Below, one piece after another: positions 1 to 6,552 of a DNA stretch of 6,578 bases. Below the pieces are notes generated by a model. It was given only the letters and a program-made list of their open reading frames with translations. It did not search any database and was not told where the DNA came from. The translations under genes were made by a program, and so were the position numbers. Within the stretch, counting starts at the first letter, position 1; the number at the start of each line of letters is the position of its first letter. The stretch covers positions 1 to 6,578 of the forward strand of contig CALCCX010000017.1 of NCBI GenBank assembly GCA_937900165.1, in the 5' to 3' direction. This stretch comes from an uncultured Acidimicrobiia bacterium. Lineage in GTDB: Bacteria; Actinomycetota; Acidimicrobiia; Spongiisociales; Spongiisociaceae.

Positions 1-250
1 GGCACAGGTGACGCTGGGTGGGATGTGTTAGGACGGCCAGGCTGCTGATGGTGCCGGGGTGCGCACCGACAGTGGAGACGGTTGGAGCGAGTGGTAACCG
101 CTGGCGATCGATGCCGAGCACGGTCCAGATCCGGATTCGGCAGAATTCGCGGCTGCTCGTCTGGCCACCGAACCGCTGTATGTCGGCGAGGTCGAGCGAG
201 TCCAATACCGCGTCGAGGCGCCCGATCCATCTCGGGTCGAGGCCGAGCTC
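1..250 (+). pseudogene. Interrupted N-terminal region of the SLH-anchored amidase
   Basis: This stretch is in the same frame as the downstream amidase and reads like the domain that precedes the catalytic part of actinobacterial PGRP amidases. Recognisable pieces are VRTDSGDGWSEW (59-94), then DAEHGPDPDSAE, then EPLYVGEVERVQYRVE. Two stop codons interrupt the frame: TAG at 29-31 and TAA at 95-97. Protein-like sequence continues across both without a frame change. TAG sits where I would expect the Trp of a GVTWDG-like motif, one base from TGG. TAA is one base from CAA or GAA, both suitable after WSEW. The signal peptide and true start would lie left of base 1. The cause could be sequence error at a contig edge, recent gene decay or, less likely, stop-codon readthrough. 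That this is amidase N-terminus is fairly secure; the cause of the stops is not. Confidence 0.6.
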
Positions 251-1765
251 GTGGAGACGTCCGCCCGAAGTCTCAGTACGGTGGAAAAGCTGAGTCGCCT
301 GGCCAGGCGAGTCACCTGGTCGACATCAACCGCAGGCGCATCACCGGCTCAGCCGACCATTGTGCCTCGGGAGGATTGGGGTGGAGATGCGTGCCTGGCC
401 GGTAACGAGAAGGAGCCTCATTACACCGACGGGGTGCGAATGGTGTTCGTCCACCATACCGCCACCTCCAACACCTATTCGGCAGCTCAGGCCCCTGACG
501 CCATCTATGCCATCTGCGCCTATCACGTGCAATCCAGAGGATGGGACGACATCGGCTACAACTTTGTGATCGATCGCTTCGGCGCGATTTATGAAGGCAG
601 GGCAGGGGGCGTCGACCAGCCAGTCGCAGGGGCGCACACGGGCGGCTTCAACTACTACTCAACGGGGATTGCCATCCTGGGCAACTTCGACCTGGTGGCC
701 CCCTCGCAGGCTTCGATCGATGCCCTGATTGAGCTGGCCGCCTGGAAGCTAGACCTTTCCCACGTCGATCCCACCGCAACCAACGAACTCGTGTCGTTGG
801 GCTCTTCGAAATTCGAAGAGGGAGAGATCGCCAATCTCTTCACAGTTGCCGGCCATCGCGACGCTTCGATCACGTCGTGTCCTGGCACCTTGTGCTATCC
901 GCTGCTCACCGACATACGACCCCAGATTCTCGAATTCGGTGGTGCCAAGATTTTTGGAGGAGGCCCATCGGTAGTGCCACCCCTCGTCGACCAGCCGGCT
1001 CAGTTCCCGTTCTCTTTCACCGAGCCGATGGCCTGGGAATTCGCTCTGACCTCTCCTTCCGGCGCAGTCGTTGTACAAGAGTCTGGGAGTGGGACGTCAG
1101 GCGAGGTCGTTTGGGACGGATTGGTGAACGGAGCCGCCGCCGAGCGAGGTGAATACAGCGTGTCGCTCGTCGCGACCACGCTTGACGATGGTGAGGCCCC
1201 ACGTCCGGTCGAAGAAACTCTCACCTGGTTCAACCCGCCATTCGCGGATGATGATTTCAACCTTCACGAGGAGAACATCAATGCCATAGCGGCGGCCGGG
1301 ATCACTCAAGGGTGCAGCTCGGTCTTCACGTGGCTGTTTTGCCCGTTCAACGATGTGCCGCGCGACCAAATGGCATCGTTCATAGCCAGGGCCCTCGACC
1401 TGCCTCCAGCTTCCGAGGACTATTTCAGCGATGACAACGCAAATACGCACGAGGCTGCCATCAACTCGCTGGCCGAGGCGGGTATTGCCGTCGGATGCGA
1501 AGCCGGACGCTACTGCCCCTCCGAAACCGTGTCTCGGGCGCAGATGGCGACATTCTTGTTCAGGGCATTGGGACTCGCCGAAGTGGACGAAGATCGATTC
1601 AGTGACGACAATGGCAGCATTCATGAGGTCAGCATCAACGCGGTGGCCGCCGCGGGGGTAACTGTCGGCTGCGGCGACGGAACCAACTTCTGCCCGGCCG
1701 ACTCCGTGTCAAGGGCGCAGATGGCCTCTTTCCTCGCAAGAGCGTTCGTCAACGGAGCTAACTGA
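251..1765 (+). CDS. PGRP-type N-acetylmuramoyl-L-alanine amidase with SLH-like C-terminal repeats (N-terminus missing)
   Basis: Predicted zinc amidase that cuts the bond between N-acetylmuramic acid and L-alanine in peptidoglycan, acting outside the cell. Counting from the GTG at 251, residues 36-226 form the PGRP/Amidase_2 domain. Expected zinc ligands are the first His of VHHT (H68), the His of GHRD (H202) and the Cys of SCPG (C210). Tyr103 in IGYNFVID matches the catalytic Tyr of T7 lysozyme, and Thr208 stands where T7 lysozyme has Lys128, as in many amidase-active PGRPs. Residues about 245-327 look like a FlgD-type Ig domain (EVVWDG, then GEYSVSL). Residues 331-500 hold three SLH-like repeats. 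The GTG at 251 is only the first usual start after the stop at 95; it lies inside a domain and gives no signal peptide, so the real start is upstream. The TGA stop overlaps the start of the next gene, suggesting coupled translation. Domain assignment is confident; whether the gene is intact is not. Confidence 0.9.
   Translation: METSARSLSTVEKLSRLARRVTWSTSTAGASPAQPTIVPREDWGGDACLAGNEKEPHYTDGVRMVFVHHTATSNTYSAAQAPDAIYAICAYHVQSRGWDDIGYNFVIDRFGAIYEGRAGGVDQPVAGAHTGGFNYYSTGIAILGNFDLVAPSQASIDALIELAAWKLDLSHVDPTATNELVSLGSSKFEEGEIANLFTVAGHRDASITSCPGTLCYPLLTDIRPQILEFGGAKIFGGGPSVVPPLVDQPAQFPFSFTEPMAWEFALTSPSGAVVVQESGSGTSGEVVWDGLVNGAAAERGEYSVSLVATTLDDGEAPRPVEETLTWFNPPFADDDFNLHEENINAIAAAGITQGCSSVFTWLFCPFNDVPRDQMASFIARALDLPPASEDYFSDDNANTHEAAINSLAEAGIAVGCEAGRYCPSETVSRAQMATFLFRALGLAEVDEDRFSDDNGSIHEVSINAVAAAGVTVGCGDGTNFCPADSVSRAQMASFLARAFVNGAN
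1241..1750 (+). repeat. Three SLH-like repeats of the amidase
   Basis: Three repeats of about 51-54 residues at 1241-1402, 1424-1576 and 1598-1750. Each follows F(S/A)DD....HE..IN..A.AGI..GC....(Y/F)CP...V.R.QMA.F..RAL. SLH domains usually bind secondary cell-wall polysaccharide, which would tether the enzyme. Each repeat has a GC...CP cysteine pair that ordinary SLH domains lack (C355/C364, C416/C422, C474/C481). The first copy is the most divergent: it has a longer loop between the cysteines and VPRDQ in place of VSRAQ. Confidence 0.85.
1754..1765 (+). promoter_or_regulatory. Ribosome-binding site and stop/start overlap before the first SpoIID gene
   Basis: GGAG at 1754-1757 lies four bases before CTG at 1762-1764. 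That CTG overlaps the amidase TGA stop (1763-1765) as CTGA, the same geometry as the common ATGA coupling junction. The in-frame TAA at 1759-1761 means the reading frame cannot begin earlier. The spacing is a little short, but no comparable site precedes the first ATG at 1813. Confidence 0.45.
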
Positions 1766-3645
1766 TCAACCCCCGAATCCGAATACGCCAAATCTTTCTC
1801 GTCGTCGCCGTCATGGCGACGACTTTCAACGTTGGACCCGTCGTCGCCCAAGAAGACAGCTTCACGTTCCAGGGCGCCGGCTGGGGCCATGGAGTCGGAT
1901 TCAGCCAATGGGGGGCTCGCGGCCAGGCCATGGAGGATCCCTCCAAGACGGGCGAGGAAATCGTCTCCTACTACTACACCGACTCCCAGGTCGAAGATCT
2001 CTCGTCTCTGACCCTCGCCAACGATTTCCTCGAGACGGTCGACCAGCCGCTGTGGGTCGGGTTGGCTCAGAACGTACAGGTGCTCGAGTTCTCAGCCCTC
2101 GGCGGTCCGCTGGAACTGTGCATGTCAGATGGGGCGGGCAGTTGTGTCTCGCCCGGACCGCCGGTAGCAGGTGAGACCTGGACCTTTGAACGAATTTCGG
2201 CGGGTGTGTGCGCGTGGTACTTGTCTGGGACACAGCAAGGACAGACAGGCAAATGCCGAGCCTCGATCGGGTGGCCGGACGCGGTCGGTGTTCAGGTCAA
2301 GGATCGGACGAATTCGGCGCCGATTTGCAGCGGAGTCACCAACCTGTCTGCCTGCGAGTATCGCGACGGAACGCTGAAATTGCGCGACGATCCGGTTGAC
2401 GTCGGTTTCCACGTCGTATTGGCGGTGGCCCTCGAGGACTACCTGAAAGGCATCCGAGAACTCCCAGACGACTGGGAGCGGGCCGGAGTGAACGAGGCGC
2501 AGGCAATTGCTGCTCGCTCCTACGGGGCCTACGAGTTCTTTGCCAAGGAGGTCGGAGGTCGCACCGAATTCGATGCAGGTCTTTCGGACGCGCAAAAGAA
2601 TGCGTGTTGGTGTCACTTGCATGACGACACTCGGGATCAATTTTTCGTCGGATACGACCGGGAGGTCGGCGCGCCGAGCTGGGTGGAGGCGGTCCAGGCG
2701 ACGGCCGGGCGGGTCGTGACGTATCTGGAGCCCGGGTATCAGTCCTACACGCAGGCAGGAATCGTCCAGGCCTTCTATTCCGCCTCGTCCGGGGGTTGGA
2801 CGGAGTCGAACACGGATGGTTTTGGGTCCTCGGTCCAGTTTCCCTACCTCGTGCCGGTGCCAGATCCATGGGCCATCGACCCCACGATCGGGAACCCAAA
2901 CGCCTCATGGGAAAAGACCGTCAAAAAGACCACCATCGCCGGCCTGCTCAACTGGGACACAGTGAGCTCCGCCACCCTCGACTCCGGCCCTCCGGGAGCG
3001 ACGGCGCGCTTCACGGGGCTGGACGATGGTGTCTCCGTATCGATCATCAAGAATGGCCAGTGGTTACGCAGCTCGCTTGGTCTGCTCTCCCCGGCGGTTA
3101 GCGCGATCGACGGGGTGGGCGCTGGTCCTCCACCAATCTTCTCCGACATCGGCGGCTCGGTTCACGAGGCTGCGATCCTGGAGATCTACGAGGCCGGCAT
3201 AACCCAGGGGTGTGAGGCCGGCCTGTACTGCCCTGGTGAGAGCGTGTCGAGAGCACAAATGGCGACCTTCCTTGCCGCAGCCCTCGATCTGCCTGATGCA
3301 GCGGCCGACTACTTCGGTGATGACGGTGGCTCCGTACACGAACCCGCGATCAACCAACTCTACGAGGCTCAGGTGACGATTGGCTGTGCGGACGGTCTGT
3401 ACTGCCCAGGTCGACCGGTTACCAGGGCACAGATGGCGGCGTTTCTCGCGAGATCGCTCAACTTGACAACTCAGAGTGGCGATCCATTCATCGATGATGA
3501 CGATTCGCTTTTTGAAGATGAGATCGGGGCGATCGCCGCGGCTGGCATTACCATTGGCTGCGCCGCCGACCTCTTCTGTCCAGACGAAGCCGTATCGCGG
3601 GCGCAGATGGCGACGTTCATCGTCAGGGGGTTCCTCTCCTCTTAG
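1762..3645 (+). CDS. Secreted SpoIID/LytB-domain protein with SLH-like repeats (first paralog)
   Basis: Likely cell-wall lytic transglycosylase of the SpoIID/LytB family, which cleaves peptidoglycan glycan strands. Starting at CTG 1762 (627 residues) gives a normal signal peptide: Arg5, Arg7 and Arg9, a hydrophobic core IFLVVAVMATTF, and a cleavage site after VVA at residue 29. ATG 1813 is the first conventional start but cuts that signal in half. Residues 38-52 carry GAGWGHGVGFSQWGA, followed by a YYY motif (70-72). The second half of the domain has LEDYL (224-228), GIRELP with the probable catalytic Glu at 233, QAIAARSY, CWC (282-284) and SSGGWTE (342-348). Between the halves is a segment with six cysteines (120, 128, 150, 165, 189, 198). 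Residues 460-624 are three SLH-like repeats. In Bacillus SpoIID the GWGHG part is C-terminal; the reversed order seen here is one I associate with actinobacteria. The gene sits between the amidase and a paralog, probably in one operon. Family assignment is strong; activity is inferred. Confidence 0.88.
   Translation: MINPRIRIRQIFLVVAVMATTFNVGPVVAQEDSFTFQGAGWGHGVGFSQWGARGQAMEDPSKTGEEIVSYYYTDSQVEDLSSLTLANDFLETVDQPLWVGLAQNVQVLEFSALGGPLELCMSDGAGSCVSPGPPVAGETWTFERISAGVCAWYLSGTQQGQTGKCRASIGWPDAVGVQVKDRTNSAPICSGVTNLSACEYRDGTLKLRDDPVDVGFHVVLAVALEDYLKGIRELPDDWERAGVNEAQAIAARSYGAYEFFAKEVGGRTEFDAGLSDAQKNACWCHLHDDTRDQFFVGYDREVGAPSWVEAVQATAGRVVTYLEPGYQSYTQAGIVQAFYSASSGGWTESNTDGFGSSVQFPYLVPVPDPWAIDPTIGNPNASWEKTVKKTTIAGLLNWDTVSSATLDSGPPGATARFTGLDDGVSVSIIKNGQWLRSSLGLLSPAVSAIDGVGAGPPPIFSDIGGSVHEAAILEIYEAGITQGCEAGLYCPGESVSRAQMATFLAAALDLPDAAADYFGDDGGSVHEPAINQLYEAQVTIGCADGLYCPGRPVTRAQMAAFLARSLNLTTQSGDPFIDDDDSLFEDEIGAIAAAGITIGCAADLFCPDEAVSRAQMATFIVRGFLSS
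3139..3642 (+). repeat. Three SLH-like repeats of the first SpoIID paralog
   Basis: Repeats lie at 3139-3291, 3313-3465 and 3487-3642, each with the GC...CP cysteine pair and a VSRAQMATF-like segment (VTRAQMAAF in the second). The third copy has lost the conserved HE dipeptide (LFEDE instead) and begins with an acidic FIDDDD run. It ends three residues before the stop, so the array closes the protein as in the amidase. Confidence 0.85.
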
Positions 3646-3658
3646 CCCATTCCTGGCA

Positions 3659-5557
3659 TTGATCGTCTTCGGCCTGATTCTCGGAATGGCCCAGCAGGCG
3701 GAGGCTCATGAGGAGGACGCCTACGAGTTCACGGGTGCCGGCTGGGGTCATTCGATCGGCATGAGCCAGTACGGTGCCTACGGTCAGGCTCTTGAGGGTT
3801 TCACCAGCCTCGAGATCATCGAGTACTACTACTCTGGCGTTGAAGTGAGGACGTTGGACGACCTCGTGAGCGCCGGGGAGCTGGCCGAGACCGCTCCGCT
3901 GATCGCAGACAATCGACCACTCTGGGTGGGCATACGGCAGAACGAAGGTTCTTTTGAGGTGACGCCGGTCGGCGGTCCTTTCGAGCTGTGTCGAATCAAC
4001 GAGGACGACTCGACCAGCTGTGTGGATGGTGGATGGGCCGGCGGGTCCGCGGTCGCCTGGACAATCAGCCGGTCCAATACGGCCCCGCTGCAAGCAGATC
4101 CTGTCTGGGAATGCAGAGCGGGTCCATCGACGACTCCTGGAGCCCCAGCCCTCGAAGATGGCAACTGCAAGCTCGACCTGCGGTGGGGAGAGACCGGCCA
4201 GGCGATCAGGGTCGCCTTGGATGGTGATCGCTGTGCCGATCCGAGTGGTGGGCTCGACCGGGAGTGTTTCAACAACGGTGTCCTCCATGTGCGAGACGCC
4301 GGAGTCAGCGAAGGTTTCCATGTCGTGCTCGGCATCGGACTGGAGGAGTATCTCTACGGTCTTGGCGAGATGCCCTCGTCATGGCCCTCTGCGGCGCTCG
4401 AAGCCCAAGCCATGGCCGGCAGGAGTTACGCGGTGTTCCGACTCCTCGGCAACGAACAGCCGGCCTCGGCCACCGCGTACGACGTCGGCATGAGTGCCGC
4501 GAGACGCGCATCGTGTTGGTGCTACATCTATTCGACGGTGATCGACCAGAACTATGTCGGGTTCGCCAAGCAGGGCGCGGTGTCCGGTGGGGCGTCTTGG
4601 GTGGCAGCAGTCGATGCCACCGCCGGCCAAGTGATCACCCACCCCACATCGTCACTCAACCAGGCCACGGTCATTCAGGCGTTCTACCACTCTTCTTCTG
4701 GGGGCTGGACGGAAACCAACGTGACCGTCTGGGGCGGAGGTGAAGTCGACTATCTCCAAGAAGTCGACGACAGCTGGTCTGTTGACCCCGCCGTGGCCAA
4801 CCCCTATTCGTCCTGGACATTCACCGCGACCGCTTCCACGCTGGCGGATCTGGTCGGCTGGGATGGGGTAGACGCCGTCTCTCTAGTCAACGGTCCCCCG
4901 GCCGCGACGTTCCAGTTCGTCGGCGTCCATGACGGTGCCGAGGTGTCCAAGGTGGTCTCGGCTGCCTCGCTCTACTACGGCCTTGGAACCCGCTCTCCTT
5001 ACATCGATGGGGTGAAGGTTGAGCGGTCTGTGCCGTTCGACGACATCGAAGAGACCATCCACCGTGATGCGATCCTGGCCATCCTCGATGCAGGGATAAC
5101 TTCAGGGTGCGATGCGACGAACTACTGTCCGACGGAATCGGTCAATCGGGCCCAGATGGCAACTTTCCTGGCCAGGGCGATGGGCCTCGAACCCATCGAG
5201 GGTGCGACGTTCGCTGACGTACCGGCTGCCAGTGTGCACGCCGGCTCGATCAACGCGATCGCCGAGGTCGGCATAACGCTTGGTTGCCGGGACGGGCTGT
5301 TCTGTCCTGGCGAAGTTGTGAATCGCTCTCAGATGGCCACCTTCCTGGCGAGAGCGCTCGAACTCGAACCCATCGAGGCCGGAGTATTCACCGATGTTCC
5401 CCCAGGGGGCGTGCACACCCCCTTGATCAACGCGATCGCCCAGGCCGGCATATCAGTTGGTTGTGACGAAGGGCGCTACTGCCCGGATGACCCAGTATCG
5501 CGCGCCCAGATGGCCACCTTCCTTGCCAAGGCCTTCATCTGGTCAGCGGCGAGTTGA
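3659..5557 (+). CDS. Secreted SpoIID/LytB-domain protein with SLH-like repeats (second paralog); start unresolved
   Basis: Tandem paralog of the preceding gene, with the same order of parts and the same predicted role as a wall lytic transglycosylase. Counting from TTG 3659 (632 residues): signal peptide core IVFGLILGMA with cleavage after AEA (16); GAGWGHSIGMSQYGA (26-40); YYYSG (56-60); six-cysteine insert (111, 121, 152, 170, 192, 203); LEEYL (228-232); GLGEMP with the probable catalytic Glu at 237; QAMAGRSY; CWC (286-288); SSSGGWTE (345-352); SLH-like repeats 460-626. The start is a guess. TTG 3659 gives no positively charged n-region and has no ribosome-binding site. CTG 3653 is no better. 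Between 3518 and 3653 the frame has no ATG, GTG or TTG, and a GTG at 3476 would overlap the previous gene by 170 bp. The coding frame is +1 relative to the previous gene, and an AGGGGG run lies at 3625-3630, near that gene's stop. Product family is confident, N-terminus is not. Confidence 0.87.
   Translation: MIVFGLILGMAQQAEAHEEDAYEFTGAGWGHSIGMSQYGAYGQALEGFTSLEIIEYYYSGVEVRTLDDLVSAGELAETAPLIADNRPLWVGIRQNEGSFEVTPVGGPFELCRINEDDSTSCVDGGWAGGSAVAWTISRSNTAPLQADPVWECRAGPSTTPGAPALEDGNCKLDLRWGETGQAIRVALDGDRCADPSGGLDRECFNNGVLHVRDAGVSEGFHVVLGIGLEEYLYGLGEMPSSWPSAALEAQAMAGRSYAVFRLLGNEQPASATAYDVGMSAARRASCWCYIYSTVIDQNYVGFAKQGAVSGGASWVAAVDATAGQVITHPTSSLNQATVIQAFYHSSSGGWTETNVTVWGGGEVDYLQEVDDSWSVDPAVANPYSSWTFTATASTLADLVGWDGVDAVSLVNGPPAATFQFVGVHDGAEVSKVVSAASLYYGLGTRSPYIDGVKVERSVPFDDIEETIHRDAILAILDAGITSGCDATNYCPTESVNRAQMATFLARAMGLEPIEGATFADVPAASVHAGSINAIAEVGITLGCRDGLFCPGEVVNRSQMATFLARALELEPIEAGVFTDVPPGGVHTPLINAIAQAGISVGCDEGRYCPDDPVSRAQMATFLAKAFIWSAAS
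5036..5536 (+). repeat. Three SLH-like repeats of the second SpoIID paralog
   Basis: Repeats lie at 5036-5188, 5210-5365 and 5387-5536, with cysteine pairs C484/C490, C543/C549 and C602/C608. Copies two and three begin FADVP and FTDVP, closer to classical SLH domains (F.DV) than the F.DD form in the other two genes. The linkers LEPIEG and LEPIEA between copies are nearly identical, which suggests recent repeat duplication or homogenisation inside this gene. Confidence 0.85.
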
Positions 5558-6494
5558 TCCGACCAGGAACCCAGATCCCCATGCCAGGTGCATGGTTGGC
5601 AGCACTACCGGCAGTTGCAAGGCCGAGAGCTGGCGCCGCCTGATCGCCTCCACAACTGCACCAACGGTTACAAAGCCGAAATACAAACCAGGGATCAGCC
5701 AAGCGAATCGTCTCCAAGGAGTGAGAACCGCAATGGCGGACAGTGCCAATCCGAGCGTCAACGCAACAGGGGCGACCTGGCGCCATTTCAGCGCAGAGAG
5801 GTTGGAGGCGAGCATGACCCTCTTCCACTTGCCGTAGTCGAAGTACTGACTCCACAGGCCGCTGATCGAAGAGCGGGGGCGATACTCAACCACCAGGGAC
5901 GGATCGAACCACACGACGTGACCGCGTTTTCTGATTCGATGATTCAGCTCGTAGTCCTGGTTGCGGATCAACGTTTCGTCGAATCCGCCTACCTCGTCCA
6001 GAACCTCTCTGTCGAACGTGCCGAGGAACACGGTGTCTACCGCGCCGGCTCGCCCCCCGAAGTGAAACCGGGAGTCGCCGACTCCGAGTGGACTGGTCAT
6101 CGCGATCGCAATCGCTCTCTGCAGTCCAGGTTCACCGACGGCGTGTTGGCGCCCACCCACATTCGCCGCCTTGGTTTCGCGGAGCAATCTCACAGCCTGG
6201 TCCACGTAGCCAGGGGGCAAGATGGCATGGCCGTCGCAGCGCACGATGATTTCGCCTGCCGAGGACCTGATCGCCGCGTTGAGTCCGGTCGCGGTCTGGC
6301 CGGAAGGATTGTCGACCACGACGAGTTCTTCGATGGATTCGGCCAGCCGGTCGAGTATCTGCCGCGTCCCGTCGATACTTGCACCCTCGGCTATCACGAT
6401 GTCGATCTGCCCCTCGTAGTCCTGTGCCCGGATTGCGGCGACGGTTTGTCCGATCGTTGACGCCTCGTCGCGAGCGGGGATAACAACGGATACG
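5543..6494 (-). CDS. ExoA-like family 2 glycosyltransferase, N-terminus cut by the contig end
   Basis: Membrane-associated glycosyltransferase, probably adding sugars to a lipid-linked precursor of an extracellular or cell-wall polysaccharide. The frame is open from 6493 to a TGA at 5543-5545 (316 residues visible) and no start lies inside the real sequence. The GTG at 6397 lies inside the nucleotide-binding fold and is not the start. Features in order: VSVVIPARDEAST (1-13), the GT-A opening; VIAEGASIDGT (33-43), the nucleotide-sugar loop with Glu-Gly where many members have Asp-Asp; VRCDGHAILPPGYV (84-97), replacing the DxD site and typical of ExoA-like enzymes; FLGTFDREVLDEVGGFDE; RNQDYELNHR (177-186) with acidic residues for catalysis; YRPRSSISGLWSQYFDYGKW. 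Three hydrophobic stretches near the C-terminus (about 239-258, 263-283, 295-312) look like membrane segments. It converges on the second SpoIID gene with a 15 bp tail overlap. Family is confident; the sugar and polymer are unknown. Confidence 0.88.
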
Positions 6495-6552
6495 AGATCG
6501 GAAGAGCGTCGTGTAGGGAAAGAGTGTAGATCTCGGTGGTCGCCGTATCATT
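6495..6552. other. Illumina TruSeq Universal adapter (sequencing artefact)
   Basis: All 58 bases match the reverse complement of the Illumina TruSeq Universal adapter, from AGATCGGAAGAGCGTCG at the left to GTCGCCGTATCATT at the right. This is synthetic sequence left at the contig end, not genomic DNA. Translated on the minus strand it yields the peptide LMIRRPPRSTLFPYTTLFRS, which recurs as a contaminant in protein predictions. The genomic sequence ends at 6494, inside the glycosyltransferase gene. Confidence 0.98.

Noticed and set aside
2336..2908. Minus-strand open frame of 190 codons, very rich in Arg and Pro
   Set aside because: The composition is typical of out-of-frame translation of GC-rich coding DNA, opposite the core of the first SpoIID gene.
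3623..4321. Minus-strand open frame of 232 codons opposite the second SpoIID gene
   Set aside because: It is antisense to clear SpoIID motifs, has no recognisable motif and fits a GC-rich shadow frame.
1241..5536. Regularly spaced repeats as a possible CRISPR array
   Set aside because: The periodicity is about 150-180 bp, is interrupted by other domains, and is protein-level similarity of SLH-like repeats rather than identical short DNA repeats.
5579..5600. Small inverted repeat (CCATG...CATGG, also TGCCA...TGGCA) after the convergent junction
   Set aside because: It is short, has no T-run, and lies inside the glycosyltransferase coding sequence, so it is weak evidence for a terminator.
5588..6460. 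Plus-strand open frame of 290 codons opposite the glycosyltransferase
   Set aside because: It lies wholly antisense to a recognisable family 2 glycosyltransferase, shows no domain of its own, and is the kind of long antisense frame common in GC-rich DNA.
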